Assembly (NCBI RefSeq): GCF_038039215.1
Contig: NZ_JBBPCL010000001.1
Span: 1,798,001-1,862,000 of the forward strand
Source: Pseudonocardia sp. T1-2H
GTDB lineage: Bacteria; Actinomycetota; Actinomycetes; Mycobacteriales; Pseudonocardiaceae
Length of the DNA: 64,000 nucleotides
Direction: 5' to 3'
Shown: piece after piece, positions 54,182 through 62,647 of the stretch
Layout of the letters: the number at the start of each line of letters is the position of its first letter
Numbering within the stretch: the first letter of the stretch is position 1
Notes under the pieces: generated by a model
The model's input: the letters and a program-made list of their open reading frames with translations, nothing else
Databases searched by the model: none
Told to the model about the DNA's origin: nothing
Program-made: the position numbers and the translations under genes

Positions 54182-55345
54182 ATGGCGGTGCTGAGCGGGA
54201 TCGGCCACGCCCTGGCGGTGGCTGGGAGCATGACCTGGCAGATCATCTGGTCACTGATCCTCGGGTTCACGCTCTCGGCGATGATCGAGGCGCTGGTGCC
54301 CAAGTCCACGATCTCGCGGCTGCTGCCGGATGACCGGCCGCGGAGCTTGGCCACCGCGGCGGTGCTCGGGGCGGCCTCGAGTTCCTGCTCCTACGCCGCG
54401 GTCGCGCTTGCCCGAGCCCTGTTCCGCAAGGGCGCCAACTTCACCGCGGCGATGGCGTTCGAGATCGCCTCCACCAATCTGGTCATCGAGCTCGGGCTGA
54501 TCCTCGCGCTGCTGCTGGGCTGGCAGTTCACCCTGGCCGAGTTCGTCGGCGGACCGGTGATGATCATTGTGATTGCGTTGCTGTTCCGGCGGTTGTTGAC
54601 CCGGCGGTTGCTCGACGAGGCGCGCCGGCAGGCCGAGCGCGGCCTGGCCGGGTCGATGGAGGGCCACGCCGCTATGGACATGAGCGTCGGCGGTACGGGC
54701 AGCTTCTGGCGGCGCCTGGCCAGCCCGGCCGGATTTACCGCGGTGGCCAACAACTTCGTCATGGAGTGGGCGGCGGTCCTGCGCGACGTGGTGATCGGGC
54801 TGCTCATCGCCGGCGCCGCCGGCGCCTGGATCCCGGACAGCTTCTGGCAGCACCTGTTCCTCACAGACCACCCCCTCGCCGCGAAGATCTGGGGACCGAT
54901 CATCGGTCCGCTCGTCGCGGTGGTGACCTTCGTCTGCTCGATCGGGAACGTGCCGCTCGCCGCGGTGCTGTGGAACGGCGGCATCAGCTTCGGCGGGGTT
55001 ATCTCCTTCATCTTCGCCGACCTGATCATCATTCCGATCCTGCTGATCTACCGGAAGTACTACGGCGGCCGGATGGCGCTGTTTCTGTTCGGCACCTTCT
55101 ACGTGGCCATGGTCGCCGCCGGGTACATCATCGAGCTGGTGTTCACCCCGCTCGGGCTGGTCCCGACCGGTCCTCGGCACGCGAACACCGGGCAGGACGG
55201 GGTCGTCTGGAACTACACCACCTGGCTCAACATCGTCTTCCTCGCCCTGGCCGCAGTCCTGGTCTACCGGTTCATCCGGACCGGCGGACTGCCCATGCTA
55301 CGGATGATGGGCGGCGGTCCCGACCACTCCGGGCACGGGCACTGA
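54182..55345 (+). CDS. Permease of the DUF318/ArsP-like (YraQ) family
   Basis: 387 residues from ATG 54182 with GGGAGGTGG upstream. Eight to ten helices in two blocks around a cytoplasmic loop (residues 140-175). ALVPKSTISRLLPDD, GAASSSCSYAAVALARALFRKGANFTAAMAFEIASTNLVIELG and FVCSIGNVPLAAVLWNGGISFGGVISFIFADL are the paired family signatures, with the conserved Cys residues. A His-rich end (PDHSGHGH) could bind metal. Relatives export organoarsenicals or sit in copper islands. It leads the metal block with the DUF305 gene. Confidence 0.9.
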   Translation: MAVLSGIGHALAVAGSMTWQIIWSLILGFTLSAMIEALVPKSTISRLLPDDRPRSLATAAVLGAASSSCSYAAVALARALFRKGANFTAAMAFEIASTNLVIELGLILALLLGWQFTLAEFVGGPVMIIVIALLFRRLLTRRLLDEARRQAERGLAGSMEGHAAMDMSVGGTGSFWRRLASPAGFTAVANNFVMEWAAVLRDVVIGLLIAGAAGAWIPDSFWQHLFLTDHPLAAKIWGPIIGPLVAVVTFVCSIGNVPLAAVLWNGGISFGGVISFIFADLIIIPILLIYRKYYGGRMALFLFGTFYVAMVAAGYIIELVFTPLGLVPTGPRHANTGQDGVVWNYTTWLNIVFLALAAVLVYRFIRTGGLPMLRMMGGGPDHSGHGH

Positions 55346-55486
55346 CGAGACCCGCCCAGGGCGCGCCCTTGGGACCCTCCCATGCGTTCGCCAGTGGTGA
55401 GGTCCACCTGGCGTCCCCGGCGGCTGACCAGCTCATTGGTCCCCGGCCACCGCCCCGGCGGACCGCGCTGCGACGGCGCTGATCCC

Positions 55487-56188
55487 GTGCGATGCGCTCG
55501 GGTCGGGTCCGGTGCCGCGGCGGGACCGGGTCGCGTAGGCATCGGCATGCTCGTGGCCGCGCTCTCGGCCGTTGTCCTCGCCGGCTGCGGCAACCCCGCG
55601 AGCCCGGCGGCCCCGAACGCCACGCCGACCACGACCGCGGCGGCCCCGGCGGCGAGCACGGTGCACAACGCCGCCGACGTGGCCTTCGTCCAAGCCATGA
55701 TCCCGCACCACGCCCAGGCCATCGCGATGTCGCAGTTCGCCGAGCAGCGCGCCACCTCACCACAGGTCAAGCAGCTGGCCACGCAGATCTCCCAGGCCCA
55801 GGGCCCGGAGATCGCCCAGATGCAGGCCATGCTGCAGAGCTGGGGCTTGCCGGCCCAGCCGACCAGCTCCGCCGGCACCAGCGGCACGACCGGGATGAAT
55901 GGCATGAACGGCGGCAGCACCAGCGCCACGCCTGGTGCGTCCGGAACGTCGGGGATGCCGGGGATGATGTCGGATCAGCAGATGCAGCAGCTCAGCGCTG
56001 CCACCGGGACTGCCTTCGACCGGATGTTCCTGCAGATGATGATCCAGCACCACACCGGCGCCGTCGACATGTCCCAGACCGAACTCCGCGACGGCCAGAA
56101 CCCCGACGCCAAGGCACTCGCCCAGAAGATCATCGACGCGCAGCGGGCCGAGATCACCCAGATGCAGCAGCTCCTGACGACCATCTGA
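55487..56188 (+). CDS. DUF305 lipoprotein (copper/metal-associated)
   Basis: Start GTG 55487 or ATG 55547. A lipobox LAGC follows a short hydrophobic segment (VAALSAVVLAGCGNPAS), so it is membrane-anchored outside. Two DUF305 ferritin-like halves: FVQAMIPHHAQAIAMSQFAEQRA and FLQMMIQHHTGAVDMSQTELRDGQNPDAKALAQKIIDAQ, each with the M-x-x-HH-x-x-A pattern, separated by a Gly/Ser/Met-rich linker (GMNGMNGG, GMPGMMS). The Met and His content suits copper binding. It lies 140 bp past the permease. Confidence 0.9.
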   Translation: MRCARVGSGAAAGPGRVGIGMLVAALSAVVLAGCGNPASPAAPNATPTTTAAAPAASTVHNAADVAFVQAMIPHHAQAIAMSQFAEQRATSPQVKQLATQISQAQGPEIAQMQAMLQSWGLPAQPTSSAGTSGTTGMNGMNGGSTSATPGASGTSGMPGMMSDQQMQQLSAATGTAFDRMFLQMMIQHHTGAVDMSQTELRDGQNPDAKALAQKIIDAQRAEITQMQQLLTTI

Positions 56189-56193
56189 ACACC

Positions 56194-56232
56194 CCGGGGG
56201 TGGGTCCGGCCCCTCGCCGAACCCACCCCCGG
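56194..56232. terminator. Perfect 12-bp hairpin between convergent metal genes
   Basis: CCGGGGGTGGGT (56194-56205) pairs with 56221-56232, five bases after the DUF305 stop. It ends the plus-strand unit and could also stop read-through from the oxidase side. Confidence 0.85.
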
Positions 56233-56418
56233 TCTCCGGCCCGCTCAGCCCCTCGGGATCGGCCCGCGCGGCCGGGCGGCAGCGAGGCCACCAACCCGCC
56301 GGCATCTCGCCCACCGCCGCCAGCGGGGCGGGCACCCGAGTGCACGACGGCGCCACGGTCACCGAGCAGTAGGTGCGCGCTGCAACGTCTGCGGCCGCAG
56401 CCCCGCACCGAAGCCGAG

Positions 56419-57903
56419 CTATGCGCGGACGTTGATCGTGCTCATCATGCCGGCGTCTTCGTGGTCGAGGATGTGGCAGTGGTAGACGCTGCGCCCGGGA
56501 TTGGCGGTGAACGGGATCCGCAGCCGCACCCAGCCCTGCGCCGGGACGAGCACGACGCCCTGGTGGGTGCCGGTCGGTGGGGTGCCGATGCTGTCGGCGA
56601 CCACGGTGAACGGCCAGACGTGCAGGTGGAACGGATGGGCCAGCGGGCTGAGGTTGGTGATGGTCCATTCCTCGGTCCTGCCGAACTGCACGGTCTGGTC
56701 GTCGCGTCGGGGGTCGAAGGTGCGGCCGTCGATGGTGAAGCCCATCCCGCCCGGGCCCATACCCCCGCCGGTGCCCATGCCCATGGCGAAGGTGATCCGC
56801 CGGCGGGTGGTGATCGGTGCCGTGTTCGGTGTCGGGGCCGGCAGCGAGGCCGGTAGCGGCGGCGGCTGCCGGGGTGGCCCGTCGACGGTGAGGGTGGCCA
56901 GGGTGGAAGCCGGGCTGGTGGCGGTCTGGCCCCTTCGGCCCATTCCTGTCATTCCTGCGGTGCTGCCGCGGTCGTAGCCGTCGGTGGTGAGCTGGAAACG
57001 CCCGGCCGTGTCCGGCCGGATGAGCAGGTCGGTGCGGTTGCCGGGGGCGAGCACGAGGCGGTCCGTGCTGGCGGGGGCGGGCAGGAACGCGCCGTCGAGC
57101 GCGACTTGGGCCAGTGGCTGGCCGGGCAGCCGCAGCGCCAGGACCCGGGAGGTGCAGCCGTTGATGATCCGCCACCGCTCCATCGATCCGGTGCTGGCGG
57201 CGATGGTGGGCTGGTGTTGGCCGTTGACCAGCACCAGCTCGCCCTGCCTGCCCATCATCCGGTCCATCGGCCCGGCCGCGGCGATCCGGCCGTCGGCGTC
57301 GAGGGTGGTGTCGGTGACGACCAGGACCCGGTCGGCGGTGACGGGCAGCTCCGGGCCGCGGTCGACCAGCAGCGCCCCGGCCAGCCCGCCGAAGACCTGG
57401 TCGGCCACCGTGCCGTGGTGATGCGGGTGATACCAGTGGGTGCCGGCCGGATGGTCCGGTGGAATCCGGAACAGGTAGTCGAACGAGGCGCCGGGATCGA
57501 TCCGCAGGAACGGGTTGTCGGAGTTGCCCAGCGGCGAGATCTGCAGGTCGTGGGTGTGCAGGTTGGTCGGCTGGTCGAGCCGGTTGGTCACCCGGACGGC
57601 GAGGTCGTCACCTGGGCGCACGCGCAGCGTCGGCCCCGGCGAGGTGCCGTTGTAGCCCAGCGCCGAGGTATCCCGCCCGGCGAGGCGCGCGCCTGCGGCG
57701 GCGGTCAGCGCCACCGCGAGGCGCCCGGCGCGGGCGTCCAGGATCTGCGGTTCGCGCAGCGCCTCACCGCTGGCCCCGGCATGGAAGGGGCCGCCCGGGT
57801 TCTGCGCGGTGGCCAGCCAGCCGGCCGTCCCGGCCGCGATGCTGGCCACACCCAGCCCGGCAAGCCCCAGCGCACGGCGGCGGCTGATCGGAGCCGGACT
57901 CAC
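56419..57903 (-). CDS. Multicopper oxidase, Tat-exported
   Basis: 494 residues from GTG 57903. A twin-arginine leader (PISRRRALGLAGLGVASIAAG) sends it out folded. Copper ligands are in NLHTHDLQ, GTHWYHPHHHG, HPFHLHVWPF and HCHILDHEDAGMM, the four classical sites with a Met axial ligand. A Met/Gly-rich segment (FAMGMGTGGGMGPGGMGF, about residues 375-395) matches the copper-sensing inserts of CueO-like cuprous oxidases. It probably oxidises Cu(I) outside the membrane. Its start overlaps the SHOCT gene stop (GTGA). Confidence 0.95.
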   Translation of the reverse strand: MSPAPISRRRALGLAGLGVASIAAGTAGWLATAQNPGGPFHAGASGEALREPQILDARAGRLAVALTAAAGARLAGRDTSALGYNGTSPGPTLRVRPGDDLAVRVTNRLDQPTNLHTHDLQISPLGNSDNPFLRIDPGASFDYLFRIPPDHPAGTHWYHPHHHGTVADQVFGGLAGALLVDRGPELPVTADRVLVVTDTTLDADGRIAAAGPMDRMMGRQGELVLVNGQHQPTIAASTGSMERWRIINGCTSRVLALRLPGQPLAQVALDGAFLPAPASTDRLVLAPGNRTDLLIRPDTAGRFQLTTDGYDRGSTAGMTGMGRRGQTATSPASTLATLTVDGPPRQPPPLPASLPAPTPNTAPITTRRRITFAMGMGTGGGMGPGGMGFTIDGRTFDPRRDDQTVQFGRTEEWTITNLSPLAHPFHLHVWPFTVVADSIGTPPTGTHQGVVLVPAQGWVRLRIPFTANPGRSVYHCHILDHEDAGMMSTINVRA

Positions 57904-58100
57904 GACAGCCCGTCCCGGCGGCGGCGATACTCCTGCTCGTCGATCTCCCCGCGCGCGAAGCGCTCGTCCAGGCTCCGCCGAGCCGAGACGGACCCAGCGG
58001 GTGTCCGCGTACGGCCCTGGAAGGTCCGCACGCCGACGTAGCCGAGCAGCCCCAGCCCGATCAGCACGAGCGCCGGCCAGATCCAGAGCCATCCCATCAT
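57900..58100 (-). CDS. SHOCT-domain small membrane protein 1
   Basis: 66 residues: one N-terminal helix (MGWLWIWPALVLIGLGLLGYVGV), a short linker and the SHOCT motif SLDERFARGEIDEQEYRRRRDGL. Coupled to the multicopper oxidase. SHOCT tails serve as oligomerisation or chaperone-like modules. A second copy lies 800 bp upstream. Confidence 0.88.
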   Translation of the reverse strand: MMGWLWIWPALVLIGLGLLGYVGVRTFQGRTRTPAGSVSARRSLDERFARGEIDEQEYRRRRDGLS

Positions 58101-58200
58101 CGCCCCACCCAGCACCCCGCCCACCTCCGTCAGGCCCGCTGCTGTCCCCGGCGCGGGCCCACTGCGGGGTGGTGGGCTCGATGCGGGCCGGGCGCGGCGC

Positions 58201-58602
58201 TCACCGCGGCGCCTGCCCCAGCTCGTCGAGTGCGGCCTGCAGGCGGCGTGCGGCCTCGTCGGCGACCGGCTGCAGCTCGGCGCGCCCGGGCACGGTGACC
58301 ATGATCTGCGGGTCGAGGGCCTGCACCAGCGTGGTTGCGTCACCGGTGGCGCGCACGACGACGTTGCAGGGCAGGAGCAGTCCGATCTCCCGTTCGACCT
58401 CCAGCGCCTGGCGGGCGAGTTGGGGGTTGCAGGCGCCCAAGATGACGTAGGGCTCCATCTCCTGTCCCAGCTTGTTCTTCATCGTGGCCTGCACGTCGAT
58501 CTCGGTGAGAGTGCCGAAGCCTTGGGCCTGCAGGGCCTGCTTGACCGCTCCGACCACCTCCCCGTAGGGCAGGTCGACGGTGATGCTACGGGCGTAGTCC
58601 AT
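58201..58602 (-). CDS. DUF302 protein
   Basis: 133 residues: YARSITVDLPYGEVVGAVKQALQAQGFGTLTEIDVQATMKNKLGQEMEPYVILGACNPQLARQALEVEREIGLLLPCNVVVR, the standard DUF302 order with its conserved G-x-CNP and LLPCNV. The family often accompanies copper and redox-stress genes. The two conserved cysteines could bind metal. No leader is seen, so it is probably cytoplasmic. Confidence 0.92.
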   Translation of the reverse strand: MDYARSITVDLPYGEVVGAVKQALQAQGFGTLTEIDVQATMKNKLGQEMEPYVILGACNPQLARQALEVEREIGLLLPCNVVVRATGDATTLVQALDPQIMVTVPGRAELQPVADEAARRLQAALDELGQAPR

Positions 58603-58887
58603 GCGGTCCTTCCTCTCGATCGTCGTGGTTACCCGGAAGACCGCCGGGTAGCCGCGCCAGGCGGGCTACCACCGGGTGAGCCAGACGACCCAACAGCGCC
58701 CCACAACTGCGGCCGACCAGGCCATCGCAAGCGGTAGGGACGGATTCGTCGATGGGACCGGTGCACCCGGGGTTAAACAGGACCCGAGGACCCGGGGTAG
58801 GGCAGCGTGCCAAGCCTGCCGGCCCCGCAGCGGGCCCTGTGCCGCCCAGAATCAGGCGTTGGCCCGCGGCCCCGGATCAGACGAGCT

Positions 58888-59151
58888 TCAGGGCTCGACA
58901 TACGGTCGGGAGCGGCCCCGCAGCGCGTCGAGGCGCTGGTGGTACTCCTGCTCGTCGATCTCGCCACGGGCGAACCGCTCGGCCAGCACCTGTTCCGGGG
59001 TGGGCCGGGCGGCCGTTGACCGGTCGCTGCGCCCCAGGTACCGGACCAGGGCGATCACCCCGAAAATGATCAGGCCCCAGAACAGCACCATGCTGACGCT
59101 CATCAGGCCGTAACCCCAACCGCCCATCCCGGGGCCATACCACCACATCAT
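58888..59151 (-). CDS. SHOCT-domain small membrane protein 2
   Basis: 87 residues: MMWWYGPGMGGWGYGLMSVSMVLFWGLIIFGVIALV is a Met/Trp/Gly-rich leader and one membrane helix; the tail VLAERFARGEIDEQEYHQRLDAL is a SHOCT motif nearly identical to copy 1. Its ATG overlaps the stop of the gene upstream (ATGA). Confidence 0.88.
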   Translation of the reverse strand: MMWWYGPGMGGWGYGLMSVSMVLFWGLIIFGVIALVRYLGRSDRSTAARPTPEQVLAERFARGEIDEQEYHQRLDALRGRSRPYVEP

Positions 59152-59435
59152 GTCGGACCTCTCTTCTGTTCGGCAGAGAGCCGCGGTGACCGCCGGCCGT
59201 GCTTACGGCCTGCCGCGCCGTGAGTCGCGGTCCCTCGTGGAGCGCCCGGGTGCATCGCGGCGGTCCTCGCGCCCGCCCCACCACGCATGCCCGTCATCGT
59301 GAAGATCATCATCAGCGGGCGGGCCAGCACGCCGGCAAGCACCAGCGGACTCCAGACCGGCACACCGACAGCCAGCGCCCCGACCATCAGGAGCGGCGCG
59401 GCCCGGACGTAGAACCGCAGATACTGGCGCTTCAT
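59148..59435 (-). CDS. Small membrane protein heading the copper unit
   Basis: 95 residues: MKRQYLRFYVRAAPLLMVGALAVGVPVWSPLVLAGVLARPLMMIFTMTGMRGG, two hydrophobic segments in the style of the DUF2933-like proteins of copper islands, then a His/Arg-rich tail (MHPGAPRGTATHGAAGRKHGRR). It is the first gene of the minus-strand metal unit. Confidence 0.7.
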   Translation of the reverse strand: MKRQYLRFYVRAAPLLMVGALAVGVPVWSPLVLAGVLARPLMMIFTMTGMRGGAGARTAAMHPGAPRGTATHGAAGRKHGRRSPRLSAEQKRGPT

Positions 59436-60002
59436 GACAGGGCCTCCCCGGCTGGCTGGCACCGATCCTGGCCCGCGGCCGGGCGGCGAGACAGCGGCCG
59501 ATGGCCATGGCCGAACACACCGGAAGTCCCGCCCGCCGAGGGGCCGATGGATCCCCTGAGCTAGTGCTGGTTGGCGGTGCATGGCGGACATGAGTTGGGC
59601 GCATCCGTTCCTCGCCCCGATTTCGATCACGACCTCGTGAGGCACCCCGAGACCCACCCGATGCCGAACCACGTCGAGCACCTCGGCCGGTGGGACGCCG
59701 AACCCTAGCTGGGGGCCAGCGCCGCTAGTCGCCTTTCTTGGGGGCCCGCGCAGGGGTCGTCTGGAACAAACTCGCAGCGATCTCGGACGGCCGGTCGACG
59801 GAACGGGTTGGAGGCGTCCCAGGACCCGTTCAGCGACGTCATACGAGTGCAGGTCGTGCGGGTTGGTGTCAGCGCCCCTAACCGGCAAGGACGACCGCTC
59901 GCCCCTCGCGGACGGCAAGCACCATCCGCCACTCCAGCACCGGACGGCGCCCCATCAGGAGCCCGCCGTCCGCAGCGCGGCGGCGTCCCAGCAGGGCGAT
60001 GA
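59436..60002. other. Gap between metal island and recombinase
   Basis: Mostly gene-free. A minus-strand patch (about 59600-59720) reads GAGPQLGFGVPPAEVLDVVRHRVGLGVPHEVVIEIGARNG and is probably a leftover of a lost gene. The promoter of the copper unit must lie just upstream of 59435. Confidence 0.4.
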
Positions 60003-60652
60003 ACTCCCGAGCCGCCTTCGGGTTGGGCGCTACAGCCCGAGCTGGGTGGCCGCGTTGTCCTGCCAGGCCGTCTCGAGCCGGACGTAGGCGCCGAGGGTGG
60101 CCAGGGAGCGGTGTCGGGTCTGGTGGGCGATCGCGCGGTCCGACGCGCCGCGCAGGTGGGCGTAGGTGACGAACCCGGCGCGCAGCGAGTGCGCGGAGAA
60201 CGGGCCGCCCGGCAGCCCGGCCCGCGCGACGGCCGCCTGGACCAGGTCGTTGATCGACTCGGGGTGCAGGGCGCGGTCCAGGACCCGGTTGCCCCGGCTG
60301 ATCTTGCGGAACACCGGCCCGTCGGCGATGCCGGCGGCGTCCAGCCAGGTCTGCACCGCGGTGACCGGGCAGTGCGCCCGGCGCCCGGCGCGGGGGAGCA
60401 CGACGAGCTCGTGCTCCTCGCCGCGCTGGTTCGTCTTCGACCGCGGCAGGGTGAGGACCAGCCCGCGGTCGTGCGCGCTGATCTCCTCGACCCGCAGGTT
60501 CGCGAGCTCGGAGCGGCGCAGCGCGGCGAAGAACCCGACCAGCAGCAGTGCCCGGTCCCGGAGGCCGGCCAGGTCGGGTTCGGGCGGGCGGGTCTTCCAG
60601 ACCTTGGTCTGCGGGCAGTGGTCGAGCACGTCGAACAGCGCCGGCGGCATCA
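60003..60652. repeat. Long direct repeat B (partner 38792-39422)
   Basis: The 3' half of the intact recombinase gene plus about 25 bp downstream; it is the source-like copy of repeat A, same orientation, 21 kb apart. Confidence 0.88.
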
Positions 60653-61058
60653 GCGGGGCGGCCTGGTCGGGCGGGGCGCCGTGGGTGCGGCGGATGCCCT
60701 CCCAGACCGCGACCACCCGGGCGCCGGTGGTCGGGTCCGGCAGGTCGTGCAGCTGGTGGGCGAACCGGATCGAGGACAGCCGACGGCTCATCGTGCCGAC
60801 CTTCGCCCCGGCCCGGGCCAGCTCGGTCAGGTAGGCCGAGATGGTGTCGGCGGCCGCGGGCAGCGGGTCGCGGGGCAGCCGGGTGCACCAGGCGGTGAAC
60901 TCGGCCCAGTCGCTGCGGTAGCCGCGCAGGGTGTTCGGGGCGCGGGCGGCCTCGACGTAGGCGGCCTCGTCCTCGGAAAGCGGGAGCTCCGTGGCAAGCT
61001 CGAGCGGGTCGGCGTGGAGGCCTGGGACAGGCGGGCCGCCGCTCGGCTCGATGGTCAT
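60030..61058 (-). CDS. Tyrosine recombinase (XerC/D-like integrase), full length
   Basis: 342 residues. The N-terminal core-binding domain includes LSEDEAAYVEAARAPNTLRGYRSDWAEFTAWC; the catalytic domain has Arg in ALRRSELANLRVEEI, Lys region LTLPRSKTNQ, H-x-x-R in SAHSLRAGF, His in HQTRHRSLATL and the nucleophile Tyr in LGAYVRLETAW. All six residues are present, so it should be active in site-specific strand exchange. The ATG overlaps the stop of the gene before it (ATGA). Copies of its 3' half exist at 38.8 kb (no Tyr) and, more diverged, at 50.5 kb. Confidence 0.93.
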   Translation of the reverse strand: MTIEPSGGPPVPGLHADPLELATELPLSEDEAAYVEAARAPNTLRGYRSDWAEFTAWCTRLPRDPLPAAADTISAYLTELARAGAKVGTMSRRLSSIRFAHQLHDLPDPTTGARVVAVWEGIRRTHGAPPDQAAPLMPPALFDVLDHCPQTKVWKTRPPEPDLAGLRDRALLLVGFFAALRRSELANLRVEEISAHDRGLVLTLPRSKTNQRGEEHELVVLPRAGRRAHCPVTAVQTWLDAAGIADGPVFRKISRGNRVLDRALHPESINDLVQAAVARAGLPGGPFSAHSLRAGFVTYAHLRGASDRAIAHQTRHRSLATLGAYVRLETAWQDNAATQLGL

Positions 61059-62080
61059 GCCGATTCCTCGGAGGCCTGGCGGGCGAGAAGCCGGTCGGTG
61101 AGCTCAATCGTGGCCAGGTACCACCAGAACACCCAGTCGCGGAAGGCCGGGTCGTAGTCGGTGTGCTGCTTGTCGTCGGCGTGGCGCAGGTCGAAGCGGT
61201 TCGCGATGTGGGCGAGCGCGTCCTCGTCCGCGGTGAACAAGGCGGTCTTCAGCAGCCGCTTGCGGCCTTCCAGGACCCGGTGCAGCGCGACGACGGCCGA
61301 GCGCTTGTCGTGCGTCGTGGCCTCGCGTCGGCGGAACAACGAGATGGCGTGCCGGACCTCGTCGGCGACGTTGGAGTCCGGCGAGGCGAGGGCCCGCTCG
61401 ACCAGATCGCTGCGGGCCTCGTCGGTGACCAGCACCAGTCGACCGACGTCCGCTCCGGATCCGGCCAGCCGGAGTCCGACGCCGGCCCGCTCGAGGAGCC
61501 GGTTGATCCGCCAGCGGTAGAGCGCGCGCCCGGTGTCGGTGTTGAAGACGCTGTAGTGCCACCCGCAGCCGTCGTAGCTGTGGAAGTCGCGCTCGCGGGG
61601 GCGGACCGCGAGGTCGTGGAAGACCTCGATCAGCCCGTAGAAGGTGTCCTCGTCCCAGTTCTCCGGCTGCAGGGGCCAGAGCCCCGGGAGCCCGAGCCGG
61701 GCCTCCAGCACATCGGCCTCGTCGACCGACTCGGCGTCGACGCACTCCGGGGGCAGCTCGCGGCCGAAGAGCCCACCCTCGCGCAGCTCCTCGATCAGTC
61801 GCGCGAAGCGCCGACGCACCGAAGTCTCGTCCCCCGGTGCGTCCTGGGCGCGGCGGGCCCGCTGGCGGTCGGGCCAGTACGGCCGCGGCTCATGATGCTC
61901 GCGCAGATCGGGCAGACGCTCGAGGAGGGCGTCAAGGTAGCCCTCGCCGTCGAGCTCCTGGACGGCAAAGGGATCGGGTTCGGTGCCCCACGGGTCCCCG
62001 AAGGCCCGCCGGGTCTTGGTCGCCTGGCGGTAGTCGTCGGACGGGGTCTGCCCGAGGAAGGCCTCGTCGAGCAGGAACAC
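61055..62080 (-). CDS. Unknown protein with HEPN-like RxxxxH motif, coupled to the recombinase
   Basis: At least 341 residues; GTG 62080 is the first start codon in frame. Protein-like sequence (DYELRWPRDLLARELAALRRTRP) continues upstream in frame to about 62215, so the true start may be hidden by a base error. The C-terminal 100 residues (DKRSAVVALHRVLEGRKRLLKTALFTADEDALAHIANRFDLRHADDKQ, ending WVFWWYLATIELTDRLL) hold RFDLRH, the R-x4-H spacing of HEPN ribonuclease domains, in a helical context like that of abortive-infection proteins. I propose a HEPN-type defence or regulatory protein. The family is not certain. Confidence 0.6.
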   Translation of the reverse strand: MFLLDEAFLGQTPSDDYRQATKTRRAFGDPWGTEPDPFAVQELDGEGYLDALLERLPDLREHHEPRPYWPDRQRARRAQDAPGDETSVRRRFARLIEELREGGLFGRELPPECVDAESVDEADVLEARLGLPGLWPLQPENWDEDTFYGLIEVFHDLAVRPRERDFHSYDGCGWHYSVFNTDTGRALYRWRINRLLERAGVGLRLAGSGADVGRLVLVTDEARSDLVERALASPDSNVADEVRHAISLFRRREATTHDKRSAVVALHRVLEGRKRLLKTALFTADEDALAHIANRFDLRHADDKQHTDYDPAFRDWVFWWYLATIELTDRLLARQASEESA

Positions 62081-62228
62081 GATCCGCTCGTCCTCGGTGG
62101 AGACTCGCGCGCCGGTCGGCCGGGTCCGGCGGAGCGCGGCGAGCTCGCGCGCGAGCAGGTCGCGGGGCCAGCGCAGCTCGTAGTCCGCGGAGCCGAAATC
62201 GGGGTCGGGAACGCGGGCGACCCTACCG

Positions 62229-62268
62229 GCTATTACCCGGGATTCCCTGCATTATCCCGGGTAATAGC
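62229..62268. promoter_or_regulatory. Perfect 14-bp inverted repeat between divergent genes
   Basis: GCTATTACCCGGGA (62229-62242) and its exact complement (62255-62268) around 12 bases. It sits between the HEPN/recombinase unit and the VapBC unit and is AT-rich at its ends. It is a likely operator for an AbrB-type antitoxin or for the recombinase unit, covering both promoters. Confidence 0.75.
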
Positions 62269-62368
62269 GGGGCGGGGCGGACCCGCCCCGGCCGCGCCGC
62301 CGCACCCCGTGCGGCGCCGCCCCGTGCGGTGCCGCAGTGTCCGGCACCATGCCCAGCATGGTCGAGTC

Positions 62369-62647
62369 GTGACGGAACCGGAGCCGAATAGGCTGAGTGC
62401 CGACCTGGTGGTCAACCAGCAGGGCCGGGTGACGATCCCGGCGCAGATCCGCCGGGAGGCCGGGATCGAGGCCGGCACCCCGCTGGTGGTCTACGTCGAG
62501 GACGGCCGGGTCGTGCTGGAGACCCGGGAGCGGCTCGCCCAGCGGATCCGCCGCGAGATCGCCGACTCCTGGACCGGGGAGGGCTCGGTGGTCGACGAGC
62601 TGATCGCCGACCGCCGCGCCGAGGCCGCCCGCGAGGACCGGTCGTGA
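62369..62647 (+). CDS. vapB: AbrB/MazE-like antitoxin of a VapBC pair
   Basis: 92 residues from GTG 62369: SADLVVNQQGRVTIPAQIRREAGIEAGTPLVVYVEDGRVVLETRERL is a swapped-hairpin AbrB DNA-binding domain; the tail SWTGEGSVVDELIADRRAEAAREDRS would wrap the toxin. It should repress its own operon. The stop overlaps the toxin GTG (GTGA). Confidence 0.92.
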   Translation: MTEPEPNRLSADLVVNQQGRVTIPAQIRREAGIEAGTPLVVYVEDGRVVLETRERLAQRIRREIADSWTGEGSVVDELIADRRAEAAREDRS

